From positions 38,521 through 102,520 of the forward strand of contig NZ_AZFS01000054.1 of assembly GCF_001434395.1 (NCBI RefSeq): a DNA stretch of 64,000 bases. Reading direction: 5' to 3'. Source of the DNA: Levilactobacillus hammesii DSM 16381 (GTDB lineage Bacteria > Bacillota > Bacilli > Lactobacillales > Lactobacillaceae). How positions within the stretch are numbered: the first letter of the stretch is position 1; every line of letters begins with the position of its first letter. Shown here piece after piece: positions 28,990 to 38,018 of this stretch. A program made the position numbers and the translations under genes. The notes below the pieces were generated by a model, which was given only the letters and a program-made list of their open reading frames with translations, had not been told where the DNA came from and did no database searches.

Positions 28990-30192
28990 TTACTTCACCT
29001 CACTGTGATTTTTGGATAACCGTTTAACAATGGCACTCACGTTCTTCACAAAAGCGTCAATCTCGTCACTGGTGGTCTGTTGCCCAAAGGACAGACGAAT
29101 CGATTCCGCAATCCGGGGACTCTTCTCACCAAACATCGCCGTTAAGACGTGTGAGGGTTCGATTGATCCCGCCGTGCAGGCCGAACCACCGGAAACCGCA
29201 ATTCCCGCCAGGTCCAAATTGGTCTGCATGACGTAGGTTGAGATGCCCTTGATCCAGATGTTCAAGACGTGATCCAGGTTAGGCCCTTCCATGGACCCGT
29301 TGATCGCAAAGTCCACGCCGTTGTCGGTTAGGCCTTTAATCACCTGTTCCTTAAAGCCGTGGAACCGGGCCCGCTTTTCAGCCTTAACTTCCGGCGTCAG
29401 CAGTTCAGCCGCCTTGGCAAAACCCGCAATGGCAGGCACATTTTCCGTACCAGCCCGTCGCTTTTCTTCCTGATCGCCACCCTTAATCAAGCTAGGGAAG
29501 TTAACCCCCTCGCGCTTGTAGAGGAAACCAATCATCTTAGGACCATTGATCTTGTGGGCTGACGTTGACAGCATGTCGATGTGATCTCGCTGAACGTCAA
29601 TATCCAGTAAACCATAGGCCTGAACGGCATCCGTGTGGAACCAAGCTTGATGATCCTTTAAGATCTCACCAATCTCGTGAATGGGCATCTGACTGCCGAC
29701 CTCGTTGTTCCCCGTCATGATGGTCACCAGGATGGTGTCATCGCGCAAGGCCGCCTTGAAATCATCCAGACTGATCCGTCCCTGTTCATCGACGGGCAGA
29801 TAGGTCACGTCAAAGCCCTGTTCTTCTAGCGCGTGCAGCGGCTTCAGCACAGCCTCGTGTTCAATTTGCGTGGTGATGATGTGTTTACCCAAGGCTTGGC
29901 GTGCCAACGCGGTCTGTGTAATGGCCGTGTTGTCCCCTTCACTACCGCCACTGGTAAAAATGATTTCTTCATCATTGGCAGCGTTGATGCTGTTGGCAAT
30001 CACTTGGCGACTGTTTTCCATCACCGTGTGGGCTTGCCGGCCCAAACCATACAACGTGGAGGCATTGCCATAAACATTTGCCATCTTGTCGGTCATCTCT
30101 GCCAAGACCTCTGGGGCCATTGGCGTTGTTGCAGCGTTGTCCAGGTAAATCTCCTTGACGGCGTTGCTGTTCTCAATATGAATCTCTTGCAC
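28990..30192 (-). CDS. Cysteine desulfurase (NifS/IscS-like)
   Basis: 400 aa class V aminotransferase that takes sulfur from cysteine as a persulfide. The PLP lysine is in STSAHKINGPKMIGF, the active-site Cys in SGGSACTAGSIEPSHV, and the cofactor loop in IFTSGGSEGDNTAI; the usual N-terminal motif is EIYLDNAATTPM. The start is GTG, 8 bases after AGGAGG, giving a 14-residue extension before that motif; no internal ATG is available. The neighbours mnmA and DUF1831 suggest a main role in tRNA thiolation, as for lactobacilli without full ISC systems. Confidence 0.93.
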   Translation of the reverse strand: MQEIHIENSNAVKEIYLDNAATTPMAPEVLAEMTDKMANVYGNASTLYGLGRQAHTVMENSRQVIANSINAANDEEIIFTSGGSEGDNTAITQTALARQALGKHIITTQIEHEAVLKPLHALEEQGFDVTYLPVDEQGRISLDDFKAALRDDTILVTIMTGNNEVGSQMPIHEIGEILKDHQAWFHTDAVQAYGLLDIDVQRDHIDMLSTSAHKINGPKMIGFLYKREGVNFPSLIKGGDQEEKRRAGTENVPAIAGFAKAAELLTPEVKAEKRARFHGFKEQVIKGLTDNGVDFAINGSMEGPNLDHVLNIWIKGISTYVMQTNLDLAGIAVSGGSACTAGSIEPSHVLTAMFGEKSPRIAESIRLSFGQQTTSDEIDAFVKNVSAIVKRLSKNHSEVK

Positions 30193-30217
30193 CCTAAAAA
30201 CCTCCTGAACGGCCGAG

Positions 30218-30910
30218 TTAGTCTTGTGCGGCTAACAGGGCTAATAGCATCTGTGCAGAACGGTGTCCCGCATCAATAATAAAATCATCAAAGTTCACGC
30301 CGGAATCATTGTCGGCGTTGTCGGACATGGCCCGGACGACCACGTATGGCACGTCAAATTGGTGGGCAACTTGGCCCACGGCGGCCCCTTCCATTTCACC
30401 AGACAATGCATCTGGGAAGTGGGTCATGATCGTCTTAATTGCTTCTGGACTGTTTAAGAACTGGTCACCCGAGACAATTAACCCCAACTTGGTCTTTAAA
30501 CCGGTGTTAGCGGCCGCAGCCACGATTTTTTCGCCCCATTCCTTGGAAGCCGTAAACCGTGCTGGTTGTTGTGGCAATTGCCCATATTCGTAGCCAAAAG
30601 CCCGAGCGTCGGCATCATGGTACGCCGTTTCGGTAGAAACGACCACGTCACCGATGTTCAGATCGGAAGCCAAGGCACCGGCTGATCCCGAATTAATCAC
30701 GATGTCCACGTTGAACTGGGTGATCAGCAAGGCCGTCGTCAAACCCGCTTCAACTTTACCGATTCCTGAACGGACCAACACGACCGCCTGGCCGCTGATG
30801 GTTCCTTCGTAAAATTCAAGGCCGTGAATGTCCGTGGTCTTGGCGTCTTGCAACGCCTCGTGTAGTTCCTTAATTTCTTCTTCCATGGCGCACAAAATTC
30901 CAAATGTCAT
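30218..30910 (-). CDS. mtnN: 5'-methylthioadenosine/S-adenosylhomocysteine nucleosidase
   Basis: 230 aa Pfs/MTAN enzyme that splits adenine from methylthioadenosine and S-adenosylhomocysteine, feeding methionine salvage and autoinducer-2 precursor formation. Motifs: GILCAMEEEIKEL at the N-terminus, SGIGKVEAG, INSGSAGAL, VSGDQFL and the ribose-site SGEMEGAAVGQVA, with the catalytic Asp in RAMSDNADND. It lies 25 bases upstream of the cysteine desulfurase gene on the same strand, and I see no terminator between it and the Nudix/cold-shock genes upstream, so all may share transcripts. Confidence 0.95.
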   Translation of the reverse strand: MTFGILCAMEEEIKELHEALQDAKTTDIHGLEFYEGTISGQAVVLVRSGIGKVEAGLTTALLITQFNVDIVINSGSAGALASDLNIGDVVVSTETAYHDADARAFGYEYGQLPQQPARFTASKEWGEKIVAAAANTGLKTKLGLIVSGDQFLNSPEAIKTIMTHFPDALSGEMEGAAVGQVAHQFDVPYVVVRAMSDNADNDSGVNFDDFIIDAGHRSAQMLLALLAAQD

Positions 30911-31005
30911 GTGGTGTCGTCACTCCTTAAATTTTTAGGGATTCGAGCTGACGAGGGCAGCTACCTAATCACGGCACCACCACTCAGCCCGCAATCCCAC
31001 TCAGC

Positions 31006-31311
31006 TTAATGTATAAAGAATAAAATCAGATAAACAATTATTATCAGTGCCCCTAACCAAAAAATCGCCCAATTTAGGCGGTGACCCAGCCGCTTCTGCT
31101 TGACTTCGGCCGGACTGACCCGCTGATCAATGGGTGGTTCGTTGGTTGGCTCGTTTCCCTTGAGATTGCCATGCTTACGGGCATATTCCTTCTCGACCTG
31201 AACCCGCTTACGGTCACGCTCCTGGAAGTCCTTTTCGGCCTGTTCCTGCTCGCGACGGTAATCTGCCCTAGTCTTGGGTTGATCCTTGTCTTCTTGCCAA
31301 TCATCATGCAT
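31006..31311 (-). CDS. Small tail-anchored membrane protein of unknown function
   Basis: 101 aa: a very charged, likely helical N-terminal 75 residues (YRREQEQAEKDFQERDRKRVQVEKEYARK) and one C-terminal membrane segment (WAIFWLGALIIIVYLILFFIH). ATG 31311 is 6-7 bases after AGGTG, inside the end of the Nudix gene. Conserved next to Nudix genes in lactobacilli as I recall it, but no function is known. Confidence 0.7.
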   Translation of the reverse strand: MHDDWQEDKDQPKTRADYRREQEQAEKDFQERDRKRVQVEKEYARKHGNLKGNEPTNEPPIDQRVSPAEVKQKRLGHRLNWAIFWLGALIIIVYLILFFIH

Positions 31312-31320
31312 CGCTGTCAC

Positions 31321-31863
31321 CTACTTCTGTAATAACCAGTAATAGATGGCCGTAATCGTTTTGGCGTCGTTGATCTCGCCACTCTCAATCATGGCCTGTG
31401 CTTCTTGTTTGGTAACCGTCAACAGTTCCAGGTTCTCGCCTTGATCACGTGGCAATGCCGTCGTCACTGGCTTCAAGTCCGTGGCCATAAAAAGCGTCAT
31501 GTACTCGTCAGAGAAACCCACACTGGAGTAAAAACCAGTAATCCGTTTTAACTGGCCTGGTTGGTAACGAATCTCTTCGTTGAGCTCACGGATGACCGCA
31601 TGTTCCACGTTGTCCGCATCTCGGCTGTCCAACTTGCCCGCTGGAATCTCCAACGTCGCAGCGGCAATGGGAGCGCGCCACTGCCGTTCCAAAATCATCT
31701 TATGATCGTCCGTCAATGCCAAGATACCCACGGCACCCGCGTGACGCACAATCTCTCTGGTAGCGGCATCCCCATTAGGGAGACGCACCCGCTGCCGTTC
31801 TAATTTAACGATAACCCCATCGTAGAGTTCCTCGGTGGATTCAACGTGTTCTTCTAAATCCAT
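31321..31863 (-). CDS. nudF: ADP-ribose pyrophosphatase (Nudix hydrolase)
   Basis: 180 aa Nudix hydrolase of the ADP-ribose type, which splits ADP-ribose to AMP and ribose 5-phosphate. The Nudix helix reads IPAGKLDSRDADNVEHAVIRELNEEI: the REL.EE metal site is intact, but the box carries about two extra residues and Asp where the first Glu usually stands. The RQWRAPI and YSSVGFSDEYMTLFMA flanks match YqkG/NudF enzymes. Placed 1 base after the cold-shock gene stop. Confidence 0.88.
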   Translation of the reverse strand: MDLEEHVESTEELYDGVIVKLERQRVRLPNGDAATREIVRHAGAVGILALTDDHKMILERQWRAPIAAATLEIPAGKLDSRDADNVEHAVIRELNEEIRYQPGQLKRITGFYSSVGFSDEYMTLFMATDLKPVTTALPRDQGENLELLTVTKQEAQAMIESGEINDAKTITAIYYWLLQK

Positions 31864-31864
31864 G

Positions 31865-32095
31865 TTAAGCCTCCTCCGTGGTGCCCGTCACAACGGGAGT
31901 CACTTTAGCTGCTTGTGGCCCACGAATGCCTTGAACAATCACGAATTGCACGGTTTGGCCGGGTTCTAATTTACGAAAACCTTCCCCTTCGCCGATAATG
32001 CCCGTGTAGTACACGAAGACATCTTCACCTTCTGGCGTGGTAATAAAACCAAAACCGCGTTGTTCACTATAACTCTTTACTTTTCCGGTTAACAT
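31865..32095 (-). CDS. csp: Cold-shock-domain protein, divergent
   Basis: 76 aa single cold-shock domain that binds single-stranded RNA or DNA. RNP1 reads RGFGFI and RNP2 VFVYYTGI, where typical Csp proteins have KGFGFI and VFVHFSAI. A basic-poor C-terminal tail (VTPVVTGTTEEA) extends it by about 8 residues. GGGAGG lies 6 bases before the ATG at 32095. It is the first gene of a unit with nudF and the 31006 gene, and its leader is only about 20 bases, too short for a classical cold-box. Confidence 0.88.
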   Translation of the reverse strand: MLTGKVKSYSEQRGFGFITTPEGEDVFVYYTGIIGEGEGFRKLEPGQTVQFVIVQGIRGPQAAKVTPVVTGTTEEA

Positions 32096-32120
32096 GGTAT
32101 CCCTCCCATACATAGCACAA

Positions 32121-32149
32121 ATTATACTCGCTTGGCCGGTAGACCGCAA
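32121..32149 (-). promoter_or_regulatory. Promoter of csp-nudF
   Basis: TTGCGG (32144-32149), 17-base spacer, perfect TATAAT (32121-32126) on the minus strand. Confidence 0.7.
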
Positions 32150-32234
32150 ACACAGGGTCTTGACGTCCCACCGGGCAACGTTCGTCGTTACTCAGCAGCT
32201 TACCACGGTGAGCCCTCGCTTGCATCCCCAAGAC

Positions 32235-32297
32235 CAAAAAAAGAGTGTCGCCAGACGCGCTAACCCTCATGGTTAACACACCTGACGACACTCTTTA
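32235..32297 (-). terminator. Terminator of ileS
   Basis: AAGAGTGTCG / CGACACTCTT outer stem with an inner TAACC / GGTTA hairpin; seven T's follow on the minus strand. Confidence 0.85.
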
Positions 32298-32329
32298 GCT
32301 TTTATTTAAATTGGCAAAACCATGACGAC

Positions 32330-35143
32330 TTATTTTTCGTCAAAGCCTTCCGTTGCCGTTTCTGGGAAATTCTCCCGTACGATAGCGGCACACCGGGCAC
32401 AGAAGTGTGGGTAATCTGGGTCACTACCAACATCTTCCTTGGTCAACCGGCAACGATCACAAACCTCACCGGCAGCTGGGGTGACCTTAACAGCTACGTG
32501 ATCAAAGTGCAGCGCATCGGCTGGTGCTTGATCCAAAGCGGCAAAGTCTAACCCAGAAACCAATAGGATTTGTTGCACGTTAACGTCTAACTTGTCCAGT
32601 AACGTCTTGGTTTGGTCATCAATGTACAAGTCCAGGTGGGCTTCAGCGGCTTTCCCGATTAACTTGGCATTCCGAGCCTCTTCCAAAGCCTTCAGGACGT
32701 GGCTCCGGAGCTTCATGAAGTGGTCCCAAGCAGAGTTTTCACTGCTATCCTCAACTTCATTAGCGTCGTCCAGGTCCAGTACCTTAGGCATTTCAGCCAA
32801 TTGAACGAAGTCTTCTGGTTCCTTCAAGAAGCCCCAGAGTTCTTCGGCCGTGTGTGGCAGGATTGGCGTGATCAGTTTCGTCAGGCTAACAGCGATCTGA
32901 TAGAAGACCGTCTGCATGGAGCGCCGGGCTGGACTGTCAGCGGCATCGATATACAGGATGTCCTTGGCAAAGTCCAAGTAGAAGGCGGAGAGATCCGTCA
33001 CAACAAAGTTGATCAATTCCTTGTAAATGTTCAGGAAGTCAAAGTTATCGTAGTGGTTCTCAACACTCTTGGTGAAGGCGTTCAGCTTGTAAAGCATGTG
33101 GCGGTCAACCGAGGTTAACTGGTCAAAGGCAACGGCATCGGTCTTAGGATCGAAGTCACTGGTATTTGCCAGTAAGTAACGCATGGTGTTCCGGAGCTTC
33201 TTGTAGCTGTCGGAGATCTTGACGAAACCTTCCGTCGTCACCCGAACGTCGGCTGAAGAATCCACTGAAGTGACCCAGAGGCGGACAATGTCAGCCCCCA
33301 TCTTCTTAATGATTTCATCAGGGGCGATCGTGTTCCCTAAGGACTTGGACATCTTGTGACCATCTTTATCCAACGTAAATCCTTGAGAAACAACCTGCTT
33401 GTAAGGTGCCTTCCCGGTAGCGGCAACACTGGTAATTAAACTAGAGTTGAACCAGCCACGGTATTGGTCGGAACCTTCCAGGTAAAGATCTGCTGGGAAG
33501 TCGAGGTAGTCACGTTCTGCCAAGACCCCTTGGTGAGAAGAACCAGAGTCAAACCAAACATCCATGATGTCGGTTTCCTTGGTGAACTCACCATTAGGTG
33601 AATGTTCGCTGGTAAAGCCTTCAGGCAATAAGTCCTTGGCATCACGTTTGAACCAGATGTTAGAACCATACTTGCCAAACAAGTCGGCCACGTGGTCCAC
33701 CGTTTCCGGCGTGATGATAGCTTCCCCATCTTCACCATAGAAGATAGGTAGCGGCACACCCCAGACCCGTTGACGGGAGATAACCCAGTCGCCACGGTCC
33801 TTGATCATGTTAGCTAAACGACGTTGGCCCCAATCGGGTTGGAACTTAACGTCCTTTAACGTGCCCAAGATTTCGTCACGAATCTTATCAACGGAGGCAA
33901 ACCATTGTGGTGTTGCCCGGAAGATAACGGGCTTCTTGGTCCGCCAGTCAAATGGATAACTGTGTTCGTAAGGCATGTAATTGAGTAAGGCGTTGTTGGC
34001 CTTTAACTTGTCCAAGGCGATCTGGTTAGCATCGTCATAGAAGACACCGTCAAAGTCTGGCCCTGCTTCTTCGGTCATGTACCCTTGATCGTTAACGGGA
34101 ACTAAGATTGGCAGGTTGTAAAGCTTACCGACGTTAAAGTCATCTTCCCCTAAACCTGGTGCGGTATGAACCAAACCAGTCCCGGAGTCGGTCGTGACAA
34201 AGTCACCTAACATCACGACTAATTTGCGATCGGCAATGAATGGGTGTTGGGCAATGATGTTGTCCATGTCCTTCCCCATCACCGTCTTCAAGACCTTGAC
34301 GTCTTTCCAGCCGAACCGTTCCGCATTTTCAGCGACGAGTTCATTGGCCAAGACAAACTTCCGGTCTTCACCGGCAGGTTGTACAACGGCGTATTCGATA
34401 CCAGCATCGATGGTAATCCCTTCGGAACCAGGGATGGTCCAAGGCGTCGTGGTCCAAACGACCAGGTACGTGTCGTCGTCTAAGACACCCTTACCATCAA
34501 CCACCTTTTCACCATAAAAGGCGGAAGGTGATGTGACATCGTGGTATTCAACTTCGGCTTCCGCCATAGCTGATTCGGAAGACCATGACCAGTAAACTGG
34601 CTTCTTCCCTTTGTAGATCAAGCCACGCTTGGCCATTTCACCAAAGACCCGCACTTCAGCGGCTTCGAATTCTGGCTTTAACGTTAAGTAAGGATTGTCC
34701 CATTCAGCGGAAACGCCTAAACGCTTGAACCCTTCACGTTGTAAGTCAACTTGCTTCAACGCGTATTCGCGACAAAGATCACGGAAGTCAGCCGTCGACA
34801 TCTTCTTCCGGTCGTAACCGGCCTTGGTCAACTGTTGTTCGATGGGTAACCCATGGGTATCCCAACCAGGAACGTAAGGTGCCCGGTAGCCACTCATCGA
34901 CTTGTAACGGACGATAATATCCTTAGAAACCTTGTTTAACGCATGTCCCATATGGATAGGACCGTTCGCGTATGGTGGGCCATCGTGCAGAATAAACGAT
35001 GGCTTCCCCTCGTTTAATTTTTGGCGGGCTTCGTAAATCTTGTTTTCAGCCCAGACTTTTTGCCGTTCAACTTCTTTAACTGGCAAATTGCCACGCATTT
35101 TGAATTTGGTTTTACCCAGGTTCAACGTGTCTTTCACTCGCAT
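32330..35143 (-). CDS. ileS: Isoleucyl-tRNA synthetase
   Basis: 937 aa class I synthetase. HIGH-type motif HMGH in [16 protein letters not shown] (about residue 65), the CP1 editing domain ([12 protein letters not shown]), KMSKS in [12 protein letters not shown] (about 600), and a C-terminal zinc finger [12 protein letters not shown]...FCARC. Length and the zinc finger match bacterial type 1 IleRS, not the mupirocin-resistant form. AAGGAGG lies 10 bases before the ATG. Expression is controlled by an upstream T-box. Confidence 0.97.
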   Translation of the reverse strand: MRVKDTLNLGKTKFKMRGNLPVKEVERQKVWAENKIYEARQKLNEGKPSFILHDGPPYANGPIHMGHALNKVSKDIIVRYKSMSGYRAPYVPGWDTHGLPIEQQLTKAGYDRKKMSTADFRDLCREYALKQVDLQREGFKRLGVSAEWDNPYLTLKPEFEAAEVRVFGEMAKRGLIYKGKKPVYWSWSSESAMAEAEVEYHDVTSPSAFYGEKVVDGKGVLDDDTYLVVWTTTPWTIPGSEGITIDAGIEYAVVQPAGEDRKFVLANELVAENAERFGWKDVKVLKTVMGKDMDNIIAQHPFIADRKLVVMLGDFVTTDSGTGLVHTAPGLGEDDFNVGKLYNLPILVPVNDQGYMTEEAGPDFDGVFYDDANQIALDKLKANNALLNYMPYEHSYPFDWRTKKPVIFRATPQWFASVDKIRDEILGTLKDVKFQPDWGQRRLANMIKDRGDWVISRQRVWGVPLPIFYGEDGEAIITPETVDHVADLFGKYGSNIWFKRDAKDLLPEGFTSEHSPNGEFTKETDIMDVWFDSGSSHQGVLAERDYLDFPADLYLEGSDQYRGWFNSSLITSVAATGKAPYKQVVSQGFTLDKDGHKMSKSLGNTIAPDEIIKKMGADIVRLWVTSVDSSADVRVTTEGFVKISDSYKKLRNTMRYLLANTSDFDPKTDAVAFDQLTSVDRHMLYKLNAFTKSVENHYDNFDFLNIYKELINFVVTDLSAFYLDFAKDILYIDAADSPARRSMQTVFYQIAVSLTKLITPILPHTAEELWGFLKEPEDFVQLAEMPKVLDLDDANEVEDSSENSAWDHFMKLRSHVLKALEEARNAKLIGKAAEAHLDLYIDDQTKTLLDKLDVNVQQILLVSGLDFAALDQAPADALHFDHVAVKVTPAAGEVCDRCRLTKEDVGSDPDYPHFCARCAAIVRENFPETATEGFDEK

Positions 35144-35184
35144 ACCGTCATTTCCTCCTTATATAATGCCTTCACGGTTGGTGA

Positions 35185-35227
35185 ACCGGTGAGCTCAAGC
35201 CAGTATGACTGGCCTCAGCTCACCGGT
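35185..35227 (-). repeat. Strong hairpin between the T-box and ileS
   Basis: Arms ACCGGTGAGCT and AGCTCACCGGT plus inner GCCAGT / ACTGGC, 17 paired bases, with no T-run after it, about 40 bases ahead of ileS. Not a terminator; possibly an RNA stabiliser or a protein site. Confidence 0.6.
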
Positions 35228-35311
35228 CAACATCCCCGCTTGCTGTTCTTATTTTCAATGGTTATCCCCAAACCAATAAACTCGTCTCGGCCGCCTTCTC
35301 GGCTATAGTAC

Positions 35312-35340
35312 ATTGTAGCATGCAACTGAGCGGCTGTCCT
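35312..35340 (-). promoter_or_regulatory. Candidate second promoter of ileS, downstream of the T-box
   Basis: AGGACA (35335-35340), 17-base spacer ending TGC, TACAAT (35312-35317) on the minus strand. The 320-base interval from the T-box terminator to ileS holds no gene. Confidence 0.4.
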
Positions 35341-35466
35341 CACGCCACGTCCAACCCCATCACCAAAATTATCGAGGCAAAACTGCATCAGCCGTGGCGT
35401 CATGCTTGGTTAGCAGTGGTTCTCCGCTGGCTTAGCATAAGCCCGAGCCCAGTATATTTTTTGCAC

Positions 35467-35692
35467 AAAAAACGACCCCGTCGCAAGGGACGAAGTCGTT
35501 CGTGGTACCACCCAAATTCAGAAGGCCGCAGTTGCCGCCTTCCCTCAGAGCACCGTATCGGGGTGCACCGCCGTTGCTTACTGTTAGTTCAGCCACGGGA
35601 CTTGGAGAATGATACCAGCTAAAAAGAGTAGGTATTAGCCTTCCACCATCGCTAACTCGCTCGTACCCTCTGTTTTAGTTGACTGATTTCTC
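35467..35692 (-). promoter_or_regulatory. T-box riboswitch (isoleucine) of ileS
   Basis: The T-box sequence AATTTGGGTGGTACCACG is at 35501-35518 and is followed by a terminator stem (AACGAC..CGTC / GACG..GTCGTT, 35467-35502) and T-run. Upstream, the Stem I region contains GGTATCATTC, with ATC as the likely Ile specifier. Uncharged tRNA-Ile would stabilise the antiterminator that uses the T-box. Confidence 0.9.
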
Positions 35693-35698
35693 TGTCAT

Positions 35699-35726
35699 TT
35701 TTTATGCTATTGCTTATCTTGGTCAA
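35699..35726 (-). promoter_or_regulatory. Promoter of the ileS T-box leader, inside the end of divIVA
   Basis: TTGACC (35721-35726), 16-base spacer, TAAAAA (35699-35704) on the minus strand, overlapping the last divIVA codons. Confidence 0.45.
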
Positions 35727-36429
35727 AATGTGGTTGATCATTGTCTGGGAAAATCACAACGGTCTCGCCATTATCATCATTCGTATCCGTAACGGGAGCT
35801 TCTTGAACCGGGGCATCTGCCACCGTCGCTTCACCGTTCGGTTGCGATGCATCTGAGTTTACGCCTTGGGCTGCATCATTGTCAAGCCGATCGCCAACGA
35901 CCTTCTTGATTTCCTCGTAGCTCGACATGGACCCTTCCTTTAACAGACTATCCCAGTCGTTAGACTTAACCACTTCAAGCTGGCTTTCTAACATGACTTG
36001 TAGTCGTTGACGGAAGACCCGCGTGCTCTTCTTCAAGTCATCAGTCTCCACGGCCAACTTCTTGGCCCGCTTCGAAGCTTCGTTCATGATCTGATTGCCC
36101 TTATTGGTGGCTTCAGAAACAATATCGGAGCTTTGCTTTTGCGCTTCTCTGATGATGATTTCGGATTCCTTTTGGGAATTAGCCTTAACCTTATCCGCAG
36201 CTTCTTGCGCCACCAAAATGGATTGGTTCAAGGAGTCCTTCAAGTCGTTAAAGTACTTGAGTTTCTCGTTCGCTGCGTCTAATTGTTCTTCCAATTCCTT
36301 GTTATGGTTTAACGTAATTTGGTAATCCTTGATCACTTGATCTAAGAAATCATTAACCTCGTCAACGTTGTAGCCACGCATCTTCGTGCCAAACTCTTTA
36401 TTATGAATGTCTAATGGACTCAATACCAT
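35707..36429 (-). CDS. divIVA: Cell-division/polarity protein DivIVA
   Basis: 240 aa coiled-coil protein that marks curved membrane at poles and septa. The N-terminal membrane-binding domain reads MVLSPLDIHNKEFGTKMRGYNVDEVNDFLDQV, followed by two long coiled-coil stretches (about residues 30-165) and an acidic low-complexity tail of about 70 residues rich in Asp, Asn and Gln. It lies 16 bases after ylmH and is the last gene of the ftsA-ftsZ-sepF-yggT-ylmH-divIVA group. Confidence 0.95.
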   Translation of the reverse strand: MVLSPLDIHNKEFGTKMRGYNVDEVNDFLDQVIKDYQITLNHNKELEEQLDAANEKLKYFNDLKDSLNQSILVAQEAADKVKANSQKESEIIIREAQKQSSDIVSEATNKGNQIMNEASKRAKKLAVETDDLKKSTRVFRQRLQVMLESQLEVVKSNDWDSLLKEGSMSSYEEIKKVVGDRLDNDAAQGVNSDASQPNGEATVADAPVQEAPVTDTNDDNGETVVIFPDNDQPHFDQDKQ

Positions 36430-36445
36430 TGTGTTCCCTCCGCAT

Positions 36446-37225
36446 CTATTTCTTCAACACCGCTAGGGTGACCCGAATTTTTTCCTTTTTCGTACGGCCG
36501 GCAACCTCATCTAACCGTACCCGGCCAAACCCGCGCACCGACACAATGTCGGCCACGTCAAGCTCGTAATCCGGCTTGATGGTCTCCGTCCAGTTAACCC
36601 GAACGTGGTTGCCTTCAATTAATTCCTTCGCGCGGTGCCGAGATAAATGGAAACCGGTCCCCACGATGTTATCCAACCGCAATGACGATAAGGTTGCGGA
36701 TTCCGCTTCCCACTCATCAACCGGCTGAATCAACGCAGCAAAGTCACTGGGCACCAACCGAGCTTTCACCCGACCAATGTGATCAACCTGCCCCGTTAAA
36801 TAATCGGCCATCGACGTCTCCGTAACCACCTGCCAGACGGAACCGTCCGTCAGAATGTCACCTAAGATTTCTCTTTCAATGCCTGATCCCAACAAGGTTC
36901 CCAGGATCTGACTGTGATGTAACGTGGCAAATTTTACCGGATAATCAACCCGCAACAGCGTCAACTCAAAGTCTTTCGCTTCGGGCTCATAGTAATCCGG
37001 AAAGAACAGTGCCCGCTGCATCTCAGCCATTTCATGACCCCCGCTGAACTGCACTTTCACATCAGCACGATGGGCCAATGTGGTGGCAATGTAGACTTGC
37101 CGTGGGTTCAAGAAATGCGTGAGGACGGGGCGATATTCATCCGCCACCTGTTGTAGCCAGCCCCCGACGGCATCAATGAACGGTGCCTCGTCTGGCCGGA
37201 AATGTTGCATGACGTTCTCATCCAC
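36446..37225 (-). CDS. ylmH: YlmH, RNA-binding S4-domain protein
   Basis: 259 aa. An N-terminal region with RPVLTHFLNPRQVYIATTLA and FSGGHEMAEMQRALFFPDYY and a C-terminal S4 domain (LRLDNIVGTGFHLSRHRAKELIEGNHVRVNWT) match the YlmH family in the Gram-positive division cluster. YlmH homologues bind ribosomes and have been linked to rescue of stalled translation. The start is GTG, 8 bases after GGAGG. Confidence 0.92.
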   Translation of the reverse strand: MDENVMQHFRPDEAPFIDAVGGWLQQVADEYRPVLTHFLNPRQVYIATTLAHRADVKVQFSGGHEMAEMQRALFFPDYYEPEAKDFELTLLRVDYPVKFATLHHSQILGTLLGSGIEREILGDILTDGSVWQVVTETSMADYLTGQVDHIGRVKARLVPSDFAALIQPVDEWEAESATLSSLRLDNIVGTGFHLSRHRAKELIEGNHVRVNWTETIKPDYELDVADIVSVRGFGRVRLDEVAGRTKKEKIRVTLAVLKK

Positions 37226-37248
37226 GTCTCAAACCTCCCCTCAAGTTG

Positions 37249-37530
37249 TCAAACGAGCAAACTCAGGACAATATACTGCAAATACTGCAAGCCGTATTGA
37301 ACCAATGATAAGACAATGATGGCCACGACGGGTCCAAAGCCTAATGGTCCAACCGAAATGAAGTTGAAGTAACTCAGAAATGGTTCCACCAGTCGGCCAA
37401 TAAACTGACCTAACTTAGACTGGTAAGCCCCTGGCAACCAACTCATCAACGCGTAGACCACAATTAACATGATATAAGCACTGACGACCCAGCTGAGGGC
37501 TTGAAAAATAAAATTCACTATGGTTAACAA
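37249..37530 (-). CDS. yggT: YggT-family membrane protein
   Basis: 93 aa with two membrane segments (IFQALSWVVSAYIMLIVVYALMSW and FGPVVAIIVLSLVQYGLQYL) around the family motif LVEPFLSYFNFI. Function uncertain; it is a constant member of the sepF-ylmH-divIVA group (YlmG). The start is TTG, 7 bases after AAAGGAG. Confidence 0.9.
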   Translation of the reverse strand: MLTIVNFIFQALSWVVSAYIMLIVVYALMSWLPGAYQSKLGQFIGRLVEPFLSYFNFISVGPLGFGPVVAIIVLSLVQYGLQYLQYIVLSLLV

Positions 37531-37542
37531 GGCGTCGCTCCT

Positions 37543-37977
37543 TTACTTCGTAAACTGTGTTCCTAAATTAGCTGCGACGTCTCCGCTAACTTCAAAGTTA
37601 TGCGGGGTGCACAGAAAAATCTGCTCACCAATCCGCTTAATCTCGCCACCCACCGCAAATGCAGAACCGTTTAAGAAATCCACGATACGTTGTGCCTGAG
37701 ACTCATCAACCCGCGCAAAGTTCACGATGACGGCATCGCCGCCCGTGAGCTGCTTGGCAATTGACTTCGCATCGGAATAGATTCGCGGCTCACAAATTGC
37801 AATGTGACTGGCGTTTGGTTTTGCATTGCGCATGGCAACCACCTTTCGACTATCAACCGGCCGATTCGGGGTAGCTGGCGTTGATTTTGCTACCGGAGCT
37901 GATTCGGGTTCCTGGTAGTCTTCGTCATAATCATCGTTCACACCGAAAAATTTGCTAAGACTAAACTTCTCCGCCAT
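37543..37977 (-). CDS. sepF: Cell-division protein SepF
   Basis: 144 aa. An N-terminal amphipathic membrane anchor ([13 protein letters not shown]), an acidic and proline-rich linker, and the globular SepF domain ([27 protein letters not shown] ... [29 protein letters not shown]). It ties FtsZ to the membrane and shapes the Z ring. GAGGAG lies 9 bases before the ATG. It sits 41 bases after ftsZ. Confidence 0.94.
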   Translation of the reverse strand: MAEKFSLSKFFGVNDDYDEDYQEPESAPVAKSTPATPNRPVDSRKVVAMRNAKPNASHIAICEPRIYSDAKSIAKQLTGGDAVIVNFARVDESQAQRIVDFLNGSAFAVGGEIKRIGEQIFLCTPHNFEVSGDVAANLGTQFTK

Positions 37978-38018
37978 GGTTGGCCACTCCTCTCATAACG
38001 ACTACTACCGGGATGTAC

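Noticed and set aside
35467..35692. Independent small RNA between divIVA and ileS
   Set aside because: The T-box motif, specifier and terminator explain the structure as the ileS leader.
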